Shown: positions 10,001 to 17,354 of the stretch, in pieces
Layout of the letters: each line of letters opens with the position of its first letter
How positions within the stretch are numbered: the first letter of the stretch is position 1
From: CAZEGV01 sp964511645
GTDB taxonomy: Bacteria > Bacteroidota > Bacteroidia > Cytophagales > JAAEPT01
Assembly: GCA_964511645.1 (NCBI GenBank)
Contig: CAZEGV010000026.1
Span: forward strand, 1-37,670
DNA: 37,670 nt
Direction: 5' to 3'
Notes under the pieces: generated by a model
The model's database searches: none
Seen by the model: the letters and a program-made list of their open reading frames with translations, nothing else
What the model was told of the DNA's origin: nothing
Made by a program: the position numbers and the translations under genes

Positions 10001-11566
10001 TCATATTATAGTTAAACTGGTATTACTCGTTAAATCTACCTCAGCTCCTCCTCCTATGAAGGATACATAAGGTGTTTTACTCCCTATTGCAAAACCATTA
10101 AACACAAGACTTATCTTTCCTGCGGATTTTGTATCTGTATCTGTTGTTTTTTTCTTCTTCTTTTTAGGCGATACTACAAGTTTTCCATCTAAAATCACTT
10201 CTGGAAAAAACTGATTGTTTTTATACTCTAAATTAAATTGACTTTTATTGATGTCTAGCTGAGCAACACCAAAGGCTTCTGCATGTAATTTTTTATTAAT
10301 TGTAGCATTCGCATAACCATAATATTGCACTCCACTACCCTCTTCTGCACTTTTAGTAATCGTAATCCCATATTCTACCGTAGAAGTTTCTTTACAAATC
10401 GGAAAAGACATCTCACCGTATAACCCTGCTCTCGACAAACTAGAGGCTATAATATTAAGCCGAAGGGAATCTATTTGATATTTGAACCCTTTTAAATCTC
10501 CCTTAACAATAGGAGTGTTTTTAGATGCCGATATAGCCCGTGTCAATGACGTAACACCATACTCATCTACAATGAAATGTTTAGATTCTATCACTACGGT
10601 CTCTTCTACTTTTCTTGTACCATCTTTTTTCTCCGCTCTCTTTTTAGAATCATCTCCAGACCCCTCTATAAATTTGGTGGGTATTGTAATAAAAATCTTA
10701 GACGCGTAAACTCCTTGCCACAAAGCAGAACCATAAATAGATTCATCCAATCCTGGATCTTTTATCTTTAATGTATCTATGTACCATTGCGGTAAGTTAA
10801 AAGAAGGTGCGTTACGCAAATCGCTCTTATCTAGGGTGAGATCTGGAATATCGCAAACAAAGCCGGGCAACCCCTTAAACTCTACTGCAGGAATCCTATC
10901 AAACTTAACAATCATATTCTCAAGGCGATCTGCATTAACAAAAAAGTCCAATGAAAGTGGTTTTTTCTCATCATGAGTCAAAACAGTTTTAGAATCAAAG
11001 TTTAGCCTACCGTTAATGAATAATTCTTTAAACCCATTACAATTAAATGTAACGTAAGAATTTTCATCATTTTTATCGTCCATTCCTTTAAACGTAACAT
11101 CAAATCCTTCCCCTACCTTTACGTCAATAGTCTTAAGAAGATACAAATTCAAATCTCCTAAAATCTTACCTGAAGAACTCAAAGGGACTTTGTCTGCCAA
11201 GAAATATAAATATTTATTTTCCCCTCTAGGTATTTTCATAAAAATCTCTGCATACATCCCCGCTATAGGGTCTAAACCTACACCATTTACCACAATAGCG
11301 TAATCTTCATTACCACCAACAGGCAATACTGCATAAGGAAATTTTAATTCGAAGCCATCTACTAATGTTTTGTAAGCTCCCGAGTCTTTTACCTTTTTAA
11401 AAGCTGCGTCTATCTCTGCTACTTTGGCTTGAGCATTCTGAACAAGATTCTGAGCATTCTTCATCCCTTTAACCACCTTAATTACAGCTCCTTGCTGAGA
11501 GAACGTAGTTAAACTAAAAAACAAGAAGAAAATTGTAGTACAAAGGCTTAGTAGATTCTTTTTCAT
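10001..11566 (-). CDS. Secreted protein of unknown function, first gene of the giant-protein locus
   Basis: A 521-aa protein from ATG 11566, which gives a clean signal peptide (MKKNLLSLCTTIFFLFF, cleavage near FSQQG). The longer reading from TTG 11599 adds 11 residues that would spoil the signal and lies against the probable promoter. After the signal comes a short helical, Ala/Lys-rich stretch (residues about 25-60, possible coiled coil), then a long beta-rich body with no family I recognise. Near residue 480 is a Lys6 tract followed by TTDTDTK, a likely linker, then KISLVFNGFAIGSKTPYVSF. The end (SNTSLTII, TGA) is abrupt and lacks a T9SS sorting domain. It is separated by 154 stop-containing bases from the 1000-aa gene downstream, which itself lacks a signal peptide, so this could be the 5' part of a split gene. 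Membrane or surface location is inferred only from the signal peptide. Confidence 0.7.
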   Translation of the reverse strand: MKKNLLSLCTTIFFLFFSLTTFSQQGAVIKVVKGMKNAQNLVQNAQAKVAEIDAAFKKVKDSGAYKTLVDGFELKFPYAVLPVGGNEDYAIVVNGVGLDPIAGMYAEIFMKIPRGENKYLYFLADKVPLSSSGKILGDLNLYLLKTIDVKVGEGFDVTFKGMDDKNDENSYVTFNCNGFKELFINGRLNFDSKTVLTHDEKKPLSLDFFVNADRLENMIVKFDRIPAVEFKGLPGFVCDIPDLTLDKSDLRNAPSFNLPQWYIDTLKIKDPGLDESIYGSALWQGVYASKIFITIPTKFIEGSGDDSKKRAEKKDGTRKVEETVVIESKHFIVDEYGVTSLTRAISASKNTPIVKGDLKGFKYQIDSLRLNIIASSLSRAGLYGEMSFPICKETSTVEYGITITKSAEEGSGVQYYGYANATINKKLHAEAFGVAQLDINKSQFNLEYKNNQFFPEVILDGKLVVSPKKKKKKTTDTDTKSAGKISLVFNGFAIGSKTPYVSFIGGGAEVDLTSNTSLTII

Positions 11567-11596
11567 AGTTTGTCTTAAAAACTTACACATAGGAAA

Positions 11597-11604
11597 CAAA
11601 ACTA
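11597..11604 (-). promoter_or_regulatory. Promoter -7 element for the giant-protein locus
   Basis: On the minus strand this reads TAGTTTTG, a perfect match to the Bacteroidota -7 consensus TAnnTTTG. Transcription would start near 11591, leaving a leader of about 25 bases before ATG 11566. No clear -33 TTG is seen at the usual distance. It supports ATG 11566 rather than TTG 11599 as the start. Confidence 0.5.
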
Positions 11605-11687
11605 CAAAAACTTATCTTGTTTCTTAATAAATCACCTAAGCTATTACAAGCAATTACAAAAAAAATGAACTAATTTTATTATAAATA

Positions 11688-11727
11688 CGTTAAGCTTAAC
11701 GAGAGTAAAAAGATACTCTTATATTTA
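11688..11727 (+). promoter_or_regulatory. Palindrome, inverted repeat and candidate -7 element upstream of the Cys-rich lipoprotein
   Basis: Three elements lie back to back. CGTTAAGCTTAACG at 11688-11701 is a perfect 14-base palindrome. AGAGTA and TACTCT at 11702-11719 form a 6-base inverted repeat with a 6-base spacer. TATATTTA at 11720-11727 matches the -7 consensus TAnnTTTG in all but the last base. The palindrome sits where a -33 region or operator would lie relative to this -7, about 27 bases before the lipoprotein ATG. I infer a regulator-binding site; its regulator is not in the window. Confidence 0.4.
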
Positions 11728-11753
11728 CATATTAACTCAACAAAAACAAAATT

Positions 11754-12026
11754 ATGAAAAAGATATTAATCGCTGCGAGTATTATTTGTGTATCATTGTT
11801 ATCATCTTGTGGTGATTGCTGTAAAGACGGTAAAGGTGACTGCTGTAAAGACAAAACAGAATGTACTGCAGAAGAAAAAGAAAAATGCGAAAAAGAAGGT
11901 AAAAAATGTTGCCACAAAGAAGAAGAAAAACATGAATGTGCTCCAGATTGTAAAAAAGCATGCTGCAATAAAGACGCAAAAACTGACACAGAAGTAGAAA
12001 CTCATGAAGTAGAATCAGCTGAATAA
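11754..12026 (+). CDS. Small cysteine-rich lipoprotein, probably metal-binding
   Basis: A 90-aa protein starting with a lipoprotein signal (MKKILIAASIICVSLL, then lipobox LSSC with Cys19 as the acylated residue). The mature part holds twelve further cysteines, four of the positions being CC pairs, in a Lys/Glu-rich background: DCCKDGKGDCCKD, then CCHKEEEKHEC, then APDCKKACCNKD. Two His lie among them and an acidic tail of about 17 residues follows. The spacing resembles metallothionein-like or metal-sequestering peptides; no named family is recognised. It should sit on the outer or inner membrane facing the periplasm or surface. The opposite strand also has open frames here, but they lack any protein-like composition and are mirror images of the AAA/GAA-rich codons. 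It has its own upstream palindromes and a shared terminator. Metal binding is inferred from Cys content only. Confidence 0.8.
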   Translation: MKKILIAASIICVSLLSSCGDCCKDGKGDCCKDKTECTAEEKEKCEKEGKKCCHKEEEKHECAPDCKKACCNKDAKTDTEVETHEVESAE

Positions 12027-12044
12027 CATCAATTTCTGTTAAGA

Positions 12045-12082
12045 CAAAAAAGCCGTTTCACATAATGTAAAACGGCTTTTTT
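12045..12082. terminator. Bidirectional rho-independent terminator
   Basis: AAAAAAGCCGTTT and its complement AAACGGCTTTTTT flank a loop of about 11 bases. The hairpin has a T-run on both strands, so it can end both the lipoprotein transcript (plus) and the helicase transcript (minus), which converge here. Confidence 0.8.
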
Positions 12083-12103
12083 AATGTCATAATTATTTAA
12101 AAA

Positions 12104-13834
12104 TTAGTATCTTCTTCGACCGCCGCTTCCGCCGCCACCGCTTCTTCGACCACCGCCGCCATTTCCGCCACGATACCCGCCACCGCCTCTACGACCACCG
12201 CCACTTGGTCTATCTCCTGACTCTTCTACTCTAATAGAGCGTCCGTCTAACTCTTCTCCGCTCAAGCCTTTTACAACTCCTCCAGCTTGTTCTTTTTTCA
12301 CTTCAAAGAAAGAGAAAGAATCCTTCATGTCTATTCTTCCGATATCGGCACCTTTGGCAGATGTATTGTCACAAACAAAGCGTAGTATTCCGCCTTTATC
12401 CATTTTATCTTTTTCACCTACATTGATAAAGAATCTAGTATACTCCCCATCTCTATCTCTACTGCCTCTATCTCTTCTACCACCAGAACCTCTATCTCCA
12501 CCTCTACCTTCAGCGGTATTAATATCTTCTTTTAATTCTGAATTTTTGAAAATCTTTTCTAAAGAAATCATCAAAGCACGCTTTACAGCTGTTACTGTAT
12601 CCATACCTTCCAAGTCAGCCTCAATACTTTCGTAAAAAGCATCTACTTTAGGATCAATATCTTTCATTTCTAAGAAATCGGTTTTCCACTTGTCCATAGC
12701 TACAGTGAAATACGTATCTGCATTAGGCACTTCTATTTTCTTAAAGTCAATAGATAAATACTTTCCTAAATCTCTAAGAGAACGTGTTTCTCTATCAGAA
12801 ATCAACGCTAAAGAAATACCTGTTTTACCAGCTCTGGCAGTACGACCACTTCTGTGTGTATAATATTCACGCTCATCTGGTAAGTTCAAGTGAAATACGT
12901 GAGTAATATCGTCTACATCTATTCCTCTAGCCGCTACATCAGTTGCTACCAAAAACTTAATCCTACGCTTTCTGAACTTACCCATCATCGTGTCTCGCTG
13001 AGCTTGAGACATATCACCGTTTAAAGCTCCTGCATTAAACCCATCACCCATCAACCTGTCAGACACATCTTGTGTTTCGGCTTTAGTTCGACAAAAAATA
13101 ACACCAAAAGCATCAGGTTCAATACTCAATATCCTACGTAAAGCTTCGTATTTATGTGCTCGCTTAACAACTAAGTATTGATGTTCAATGTTTTTATTTG
13201 TTACATCAGTTCTATCCACCTCTATATTTAGTGGATTATCCATATATCCGCCAACTATTTGTTTAATAGCTCTAGGCATTGTTGCCGAAAATAACCAAAT
13301 CTTACGATCTCCATCTGTATGGGATAATATAGTATCTATATCATCTTTAAAACCCATGCTTAGCATCTCATCAGCCTCATCCAATACTACGTATTGTGCT
13401 TCTGACAAATCTACTACCCTACGCTTAATCAAATCAAGTAACCTACCTGGAGTACCTACTAATACGTGCACCCCTTTTTTGATACTTTTAATTTGATCCA
13501 TTATACTGGCTCCACCATACACCACTTCTACACGTAGCTTACGGTTTTGAGATGCGTAATCAGCAAAGTTAGACTTAATCTGCGTAGCTAATTCACGTGT
13601 AGGTGCAACTACTACTGCTTGTATCTTTTTTGAAGAGACATCAACTTTACTCAACAAAGGTAAGCCAAAAGCAGCAGTTTTACCTGTACCTGTTTGTGCC
13701 AACACTACCGCATCTTGATGTGACTCCATTAAGGCTGGAATTGCCTTTTCTTGTACGGATGTTGGATTTTCGAAGCCCATCTTTTCGATGCCTTCTAACA
13801 CAAAATCACTTAACCCTAGTTCTCTAAAATTCAT
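12104..13834 (-). CDS. deaD: DEAD-box ATP-dependent RNA helicase with DbpA-type RNA-binding domain
   Basis: A 576-aa protein from ATG 13834 (the frame extends 5 codons to a TTG at 13849, which coincides with the predicted transcription start). All helicase motifs are present: Q motif near 20-32, AQTGTGKT (46-53), PTRELATQ, TPGRLLDL, DEAD (152-155), SAT (183-185), VIFCRT, ARGIDVDD and HRSGRTARAG (327-336). Residues about 455-530 match the DbpA RNA-binding fold (RFFINVGEKDKM, ILRFVCD, IGRIDM, SFSFFEV). The last 45 or so residues are a Gly/Arg-rich tail of RGG type. This is the CsdA/DeaD group, which unwinds rRNA and mRNA during ribosome assembly and cold growth. The gene is single, with its own promoter and a terminator shared with the convergent lipoprotein gene. 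The choice of deaD over another DEAD-box symbol rests on the domain order, not on orthology testing. Confidence 0.93.
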   Translation of the reverse strand: MNFRELGLSDFVLEGIEKMGFENPTSVQEKAIPALMESHQDAVVLAQTGTGKTAAFGLPLLSKVDVSSKKIQAVVVAPTRELATQIKSNFADYASQNRKLRVEVVYGGASIMDQIKSIKKGVHVLVGTPGRLLDLIKRRVVDLSEAQYVVLDEADEMLSMGFKDDIDTILSHTDGDRKIWLFSATMPRAIKQIVGGYMDNPLNIEVDRTDVTNKNIEHQYLVVKRAHKYEALRRILSIEPDAFGVIFCRTKAETQDVSDRLMGDGFNAGALNGDMSQAQRDTMMGKFRKRRIKFLVATDVAARGIDVDDITHVFHLNLPDEREYYTHRSGRTARAGKTGISLALISDRETRSLRDLGKYLSIDFKKIEVPNADTYFTVAMDKWKTDFLEMKDIDPKVDAFYESIEADLEGMDTVTAVKRALMISLEKIFKNSELKEDINTAEGRGGDRGSGGRRDRGSRDRDGEYTRFFINVGEKDKMDKGGILRFVCDNTSAKGADIGRIDMKDSFSFFEVKKEQAGGVVKGLSGEELDGRSIRVEESGDRPSGGGRRGGGGYRGGNGGGGRRSGGGGSGGRRRY

Positions 13835-13854
13835 ATCTTTTTCATTCAAGTGGG

Positions 13855-13862
13855 CAAAGGTA
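13855..13862 (-). promoter_or_regulatory. Promoter -7 element for the DEAD-box helicase
   Basis: Minus strand reads TACCTTTG, a perfect TAnnTTTG. The predicted start of transcription is near 13849, about 15 bases before ATG 13834. Confidence 0.5.
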
Positions 13863-13958
13863 CAAAAAACTATACACTTATAAAACTTGTATAAGTAATT
13901 GAACTTTTCACCCGTTTAATATTAAGCTAATATAGACAGACTCAACAAGTCATCTAAA

Positions 13959-13988
13959 TAAAAAAGTCCTGCATTTACATACAGGACT
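13959..13988 (-). terminator. Rho-independent terminator of the CHASE2-FecR operon
   Basis: On the minus strand, AGTCCTG at 13988-13982 and CAGGACT at 13971-13965 form a 7-base stem around a 10-base loop, followed by a T-run (13964-13959). It lies 24 bases after the FecR-like gene stop. Confidence 0.8.
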
Positions 13989-14011
13989 CAAACTTTAACT
14001 TAAAAATTAAT

Positions 14012-14929
14012 CTATTTTTTTTGTGCTTTTGTTACAACACCTTCTTTTTCTAGGTAGCTATAAAAAGCTCCTTCATAATCCGTTACTTCAGGTGCTAAAC
14101 TCGCTGCTCGGTATAAGTGAGAGCTTGCGTAACTTACCAAACCATGCTCAGCAAAAAAAGAGGCTAAAACCATATTGTCCAAAGGTGAGTTAAGATCCAA
14201 CTCTGCCACTAGCTTGTTATACTCCGCTAAAACTTTTTTAGCTTTAGTAGCTTCCACCAAGTGTACCTGTGTAGCTTTTTTGATAAGAGACTCTCCTTTG
14301 TCTGATAAAGGGTCAAACAAGTTTGCTACAATTAATTCATCTGCTCCAGGCAAAGTCACCTTAGTTAAGTCTAGCACAGCACTACTATTCTTTCCAGTAC
14401 TTTTTACTAACGTCTCATCAAATAGGTTAACAATTCTTAATTCTACTCGATCATTTGCTGATTTCCCTTTTACTGACCAAGCTATTGTTAACGGGATTTC
14501 TTTTATTACCTCAATAGTGTCTTGAGTTAATAAATCATATCCTACACCCCTATCTACCGATCCAGTAGCATTGTATTTATACTTAGCGCCTTCTGATCCA
14601 TTCATATTGGTAGCAAAACGAGTATAACGCTCTGCATATGAAGAAGAACTTGTTTTCAACTTTCCTTCTAAACTTGCAACAGAATACTCTCCAGCAGTAC
14701 GCAATTCAATAGTTTTACCTGTTTTGTGCATCAGACCGATATAACCACCCGCTACAACTTTAATAGAGTTACCTTTATACACTTTAGACCCCGTAGATAA
14801 AGTATTCCAATTCGTACCCTTTTTTACTTGATTGGATCCCTTATTCGCAAGAATACTAAACACATGACTTTGAGAGAATCCCAATGAAGTCATCATTAAT
14901 GCGACAAGAATTATATGTAACTTTTTCAT
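14012..14929 (-). CDS. Secreted FecR-like protein, partner of the CHASE2 protein
   Basis: A 305-aa protein with a signal peptide (residues 1-20, LVALMMTSLGFSQ). Residues about 30-95 resemble a FecR domain: KKGTNWNTLSTGSKVYKGN followed by IKVVAGGYIGLMHKTGKTI and ELRTAGEYSV, the usual order of a ligand-responsive beta-sandwich in which a quantity is compared against a threshold-like strand. Residues 120-200 form a second beta-rich part, and 245-300 a short helical part with one TPR-like pair (ASFFAEHGLVSYASSHLYRA, then ASLAPE). There is no transmembrane anchor, so it should be periplasmic. The gene lies 63 bases after the CHASE2 gene on the same strand and before a strong terminator, making a two-gene unit. 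FecR-CHASE2 association is known in other bacteria from memory. The signal sensed is unknown. Confidence 0.7.
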   Translation of the reverse strand: MKKLHIILVALMMTSLGFSQSHVFSILANKGSNQVKKGTNWNTLSTGSKVYKGNSIKVVAGGYIGLMHKTGKTIELRTAGEYSVASLEGKLKTSSSSYAERYTRFATNMNGSEGAKYKYNATGSVDRGVGYDLLTQDTIEVIKEIPLTIAWSVKGKSANDRVELRIVNLFDETLVKSTGKNSSAVLDLTKVTLPGADELIVANLFDPLSDKGESLIKKATQVHLVEATKAKKVLAEYNKLVAELDLNSPLDNMVLASFFAEHGLVSYASSHLYRAASLAPEVTDYEGAFYSYLEKEGVVTKAQKK

Positions 14930-14992
14930 CTTTCTATTAGTTATAATATTTATTTACTAGAACACCGGCAAACACTGTGCCGAAAATCAAAT

Positions 14993-16417
14993 CTATTCAT
15001 ATTCTTCAATGTTTTTTGAGAAGAATTTTCGATAAACGTTTTTAATGACTCCGTAATAAATTTCTAAGAAATCGCCTGCCAATAAAATGCAACCAAAATA
15101 TAATGCACCAAACCTAAACTCAAAATTAGTGTACTCAAAAATCAAACCAATCAACAATAATATAAAAAGAGTATACCCAAAACTCAATATCTTAGACACA
15201 CCATCGTACCAAATTTTATAACTATTATATAACGGTCTAAAATTAACAAAAGTCAACCAAACAGCAAACACTCCCAACAAATGCACCAACCAATTAGGCG
15301 TTTCATCAATATAATTTCCTTCTAAAATCATCGAAATGATATTAGCATAAGTCACCACCCCAAACATATCCCTATCTCTAGTTCCAATATACTTATTATT
15401 AAGAGGTGTATAGAACTTATCCTCTCCCATTGCTTTATAAAGAGGATCTCCCAAAAAACCAAAAAGCACAATCTTACCTTTCACCATAAAGGTATCCACC
15501 AAACCATTAAATACATCTGGATAATCAAAAGCTAAGTAATGCTGTTTATTCGACAGAGGAGTATAGTTCGCTAAATAACCATACTTTTCGTAATGAAAAG
15601 GGATGTAAATATTTCCAAAATAATTAATCCGTTCAGAAGCTCTATTTCTTTTCATCAGCCTTTCTAAGCTAGTAGAATCGTATAACTCACAAATTTTTGT
15701 AGCAAAAAATGGCTCTACCCTTTGTTCTTTCTTAACATTAAAAAAAGGAGTAAACATTCTTAACACTTCTGTATGGTGTTCTCCACTTTTACTTTTAATA
15801 TCCATTGTGGCACAACCAGTATGAGCTCTTTTAAGAAACATTGGATGGCTATACACTAAGGAATCAACGGTATTAGTTTCATTATCATAATTTCTCCCTT
15901 CAGACACCAACACCAAATTATCTACTTTAGCCAAGGCCACTGCTAATAACGAATCCTGAAAAGGATCCTTAGGCTCTCTAAAAAACGCATCGACTCCAAT
16001 TACTTTAGGTCCCATTCCATTAATAATCTCAACCAAGCCAGACATCGCCCCTCTTGGTACATTTCCTGCATTCCCTACATTAATGATTACTACATCTGGG
16101 CTTTGCATCACAACAGGGGAACCGTCTTCTGAAAATTGCAAACGAAAACTTTCATTTTTATTCATACGAGAAAAAGCAACATCAGTCAATTCCACATCAG
16201 CAAAAGCATCTCCCAAAGGATCTAATATCTTAACATAACTAGCCAACCAACCAATACTGGCAAACATCACAAAAACTAAAAGAGTCACAAACACATTGTC
16301 ACGATGGAGTAGATTTTCCTTCGTCCAACACATCTTAACGTGGTAATTATAATAAAGTCGAAAAGGATAAAATAAAATCCTAAAAAATTGTTTTATTATA
16401 CTTAATAGTATTTTCAT
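14993..16417 (-). CDS. CHASE2-domain membrane protein without a cytoplasmic output domain
   Basis: A 474-aa protein with the CHASE2 layout: a short basic N-terminus, one membrane segment (about 42-62, FVTLLVFVMFASIGWLAS), a large extracytoplasmic sensory domain (about 65-375) and three C-terminal membrane segments (about 378-396, 412-432, 437-458). Typical motifs are PDVVIINVG, PKVIGVDAFFREP and GKIVLFGFLGDP. In the family the third C-terminal helix is normally followed by a cyclase, kinase or GGDEF domain, but here only about 16 residues remain (VIKNVYRKFFSKNIEEYE). It therefore has a sensor but no enzyme of its own, and any output must go through a partner. The FecR-like protein follows in the same transcript. 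It starts at ATG 16417 behind a perfect -7 element and is divergent from aguB. Confidence 0.8.
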   Translation of the reverse strand: MKILLSIIKQFFRILFYPFRLYYNYHVKMCWTKENLLHRDNVFVTLLVFVMFASIGWLASYVKILDPLGDAFADVELTDVAFSRMNKNESFRLQFSEDGSPVVMQSPDVVIINVGNAGNVPRGAMSGLVEIINGMGPKVIGVDAFFREPKDPFQDSLLAVALAKVDNLVLVSEGRNYDNETNTVDSLVYSHPMFLKRAHTGCATMDIKSKSGEHHTEVLRMFTPFFNVKKEQRVEPFFATKICELYDSTSLERLMKRNRASERINYFGNIYIPFHYEKYGYLANYTPLSNKQHYLAFDYPDVFNGLVDTFMVKGKIVLFGFLGDPLYKAMGEDKFYTPLNNKYIGTRDRDMFGVVTYANIISMILEGNYIDETPNWLVHLLGVFAVWLTFVNFRPLYNSYKIWYDGVSKILSFGYTLFILLLIGLIFEYTNFEFRFGALYFGCILLAGDFLEIYYGVIKNVYRKFFSKNIEEYE

Positions 16418-16445
16418 TTACCTATATAAAATTAAACCTCCAAGC

Positions 16446-16453
16446 CAAATATA
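16446..16453 (-). promoter_or_regulatory. Promoter -7 element for the CHASE2-FecR operon
   Basis: Minus strand reads TATATTTG, a perfect TAnnTTTG, giving a predicted transcription start near 16440 and a leader of about 23 bases. It lies four bases from the divergent aguB -7 element. Confidence 0.5.
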
Positions 16454-16457
16454 TTTA

Positions 16458-16465
16458 TAACTTTG
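16458..16465 (+). promoter_or_regulatory. Promoter -7 element for aguB-aguA
   Basis: Plus strand reads TAACTTTG, a perfect TAnnTTTG, giving a predicted start near 16471 and a leader of about 23 bases before ATG 16494. The -33 region of this promoter would overlap the CHASE2 transcription start. Confidence 0.5.
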
Positions 16466-16493
16466 CACAAAACACATCTTTCTTTATAATTTT

Positions 16494-17354
16494 ATGAAAG
16501 TAAAAATAGGATACATACAATTAGCTGCGTCTACAAATCAAGAAGAAAACTTTCTACGAACAGTAGACAAAATCGAAAAACTCGCACAAAAAGGGACTCA
16601 AATCATTTGTACACAAGAACTTTTCTTGTCTCCCTATTTTTGTAACGAAGAAAGTAAAAAACACTTTGACCTTGCTAAACCTATCCCTAACCAAGAAACA
16701 AACATACTTGCTAAGCTCGCCAAAGAGCTAAACATTGTTATTATAGCTTCTTTTTTTGAGAAAACAGATGACCAAAAGCATTATAATACCACCATACTAT
16801 TTGACACCGAAGGTAAAACCAACAAATACAGAAAAACCCACATCCCTTACGACCCAGACTATTATGAAAAATATTATTTTGAAAAGGGGGATTTAGGCTA
16901 TCAAGTATTTAACACTAAACATGGTAAAATAGCTCCACTCATCTGTTTTGACCAATGGTTTCCAGAAGCAGCTAGAGCAGTGGCGTTAAAAGGAGCTCAA
17001 CTCATTGTCTACCCTACCGCTATCGGTTGGGATAAAAATGACACAATCGAAACTCAAAAAGAAGAGTTGTCAGCTTGGAAAACCATCCAACAAGCTCATG
17101 CTATTGCAAACGGCGTATATATAATGAGCGTAAACAGGGTAGGAAATGAAAAAAACACACAGTTTTGGGGAAATTCTTTTATTTCTAACCCTTTCGGAAA
17201 AATAGTACAGCAAGCTAGAGAAACAGAAGAAGTCAACTTTTATGAAATAGATTATGAAAAAATCTCTACATACCGAAAAACATGGGCATTCCTAAGAGAC
17301 AGAAGACCTGAAACTTATAACTCTATAAGCCAAACAGATAATGATGACTTATAG
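16494..17354 (+). CDS. aguB: N-carbamoylputrescine amidohydrolase
   Basis: A 286-aa cytoplasmic enzyme of the carbon-nitrogen hydrolase (nitrilase) superfamily. It splits N-carbamoylputrescine into putrescine, CO2 and ammonia, the last step of the agmatine route to putrescine. The catalytic Glu-Lys-Cys triad is in place: E42 in TQELF, K114 in YRKTHIP and C151 in ICFDQWFPE. Further family marks are VYPTAIGWD and FWGNSFI. Length fits the family (about 285-300). It is the first gene of a pair: its last 14 bases overlap the start of the agmatine deiminase gene, which makes its product's substrate, so the identification is supported by context. The start ATG 16494 follows a good promoter at a short distance. 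Confidence 0.95.
   Translation: MKVKIGYIQLAASTNQEENFLRTVDKIEKLAQKGTQIICTQELFLSPYFCNEESKKHFDLAKPIPNQETNILAKLAKELNIVIIASFFEKTDDQKHYNTTILFDTEGKTNKYRKTHIPYDPDYYEKYYFEKGDLGYQVFNTKHGKIAPLICFDQWFPEAARAVALKGAQLIVYPTAIGWDKNDTIETQKEELSAWKTIQQAHAIANGVYIMSVNRVGNEKNTQFWGNSFISNPFGKIVQQARETEEVNFYEIDYEKISTYRKTWAFLRDRRPETYNSISQTDNDDL

Noticed and set aside
11732..12005. Reading frames on both strands over the Cys-rich lipoprotein gene
   Set aside because: They are mirror or shifted images of the AAA/GAA-rich codons, with Phe- or Lys-rich, non-protein-like composition. Only the frame at 11754 has a lipobox and ordered Cys pattern.
13834..13849. TTG 13849 as the start of the helicase
   Set aside because: It lies at the predicted transcription start, while ATG 13834 gives the usual N-terminus of the family.
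14966..14982. Hairpin CGGCA/TGCCG between the CHASE2 and FecR genes as a terminator
   Set aside because: The stem is only five bases and no T-run follows on the minus strand.
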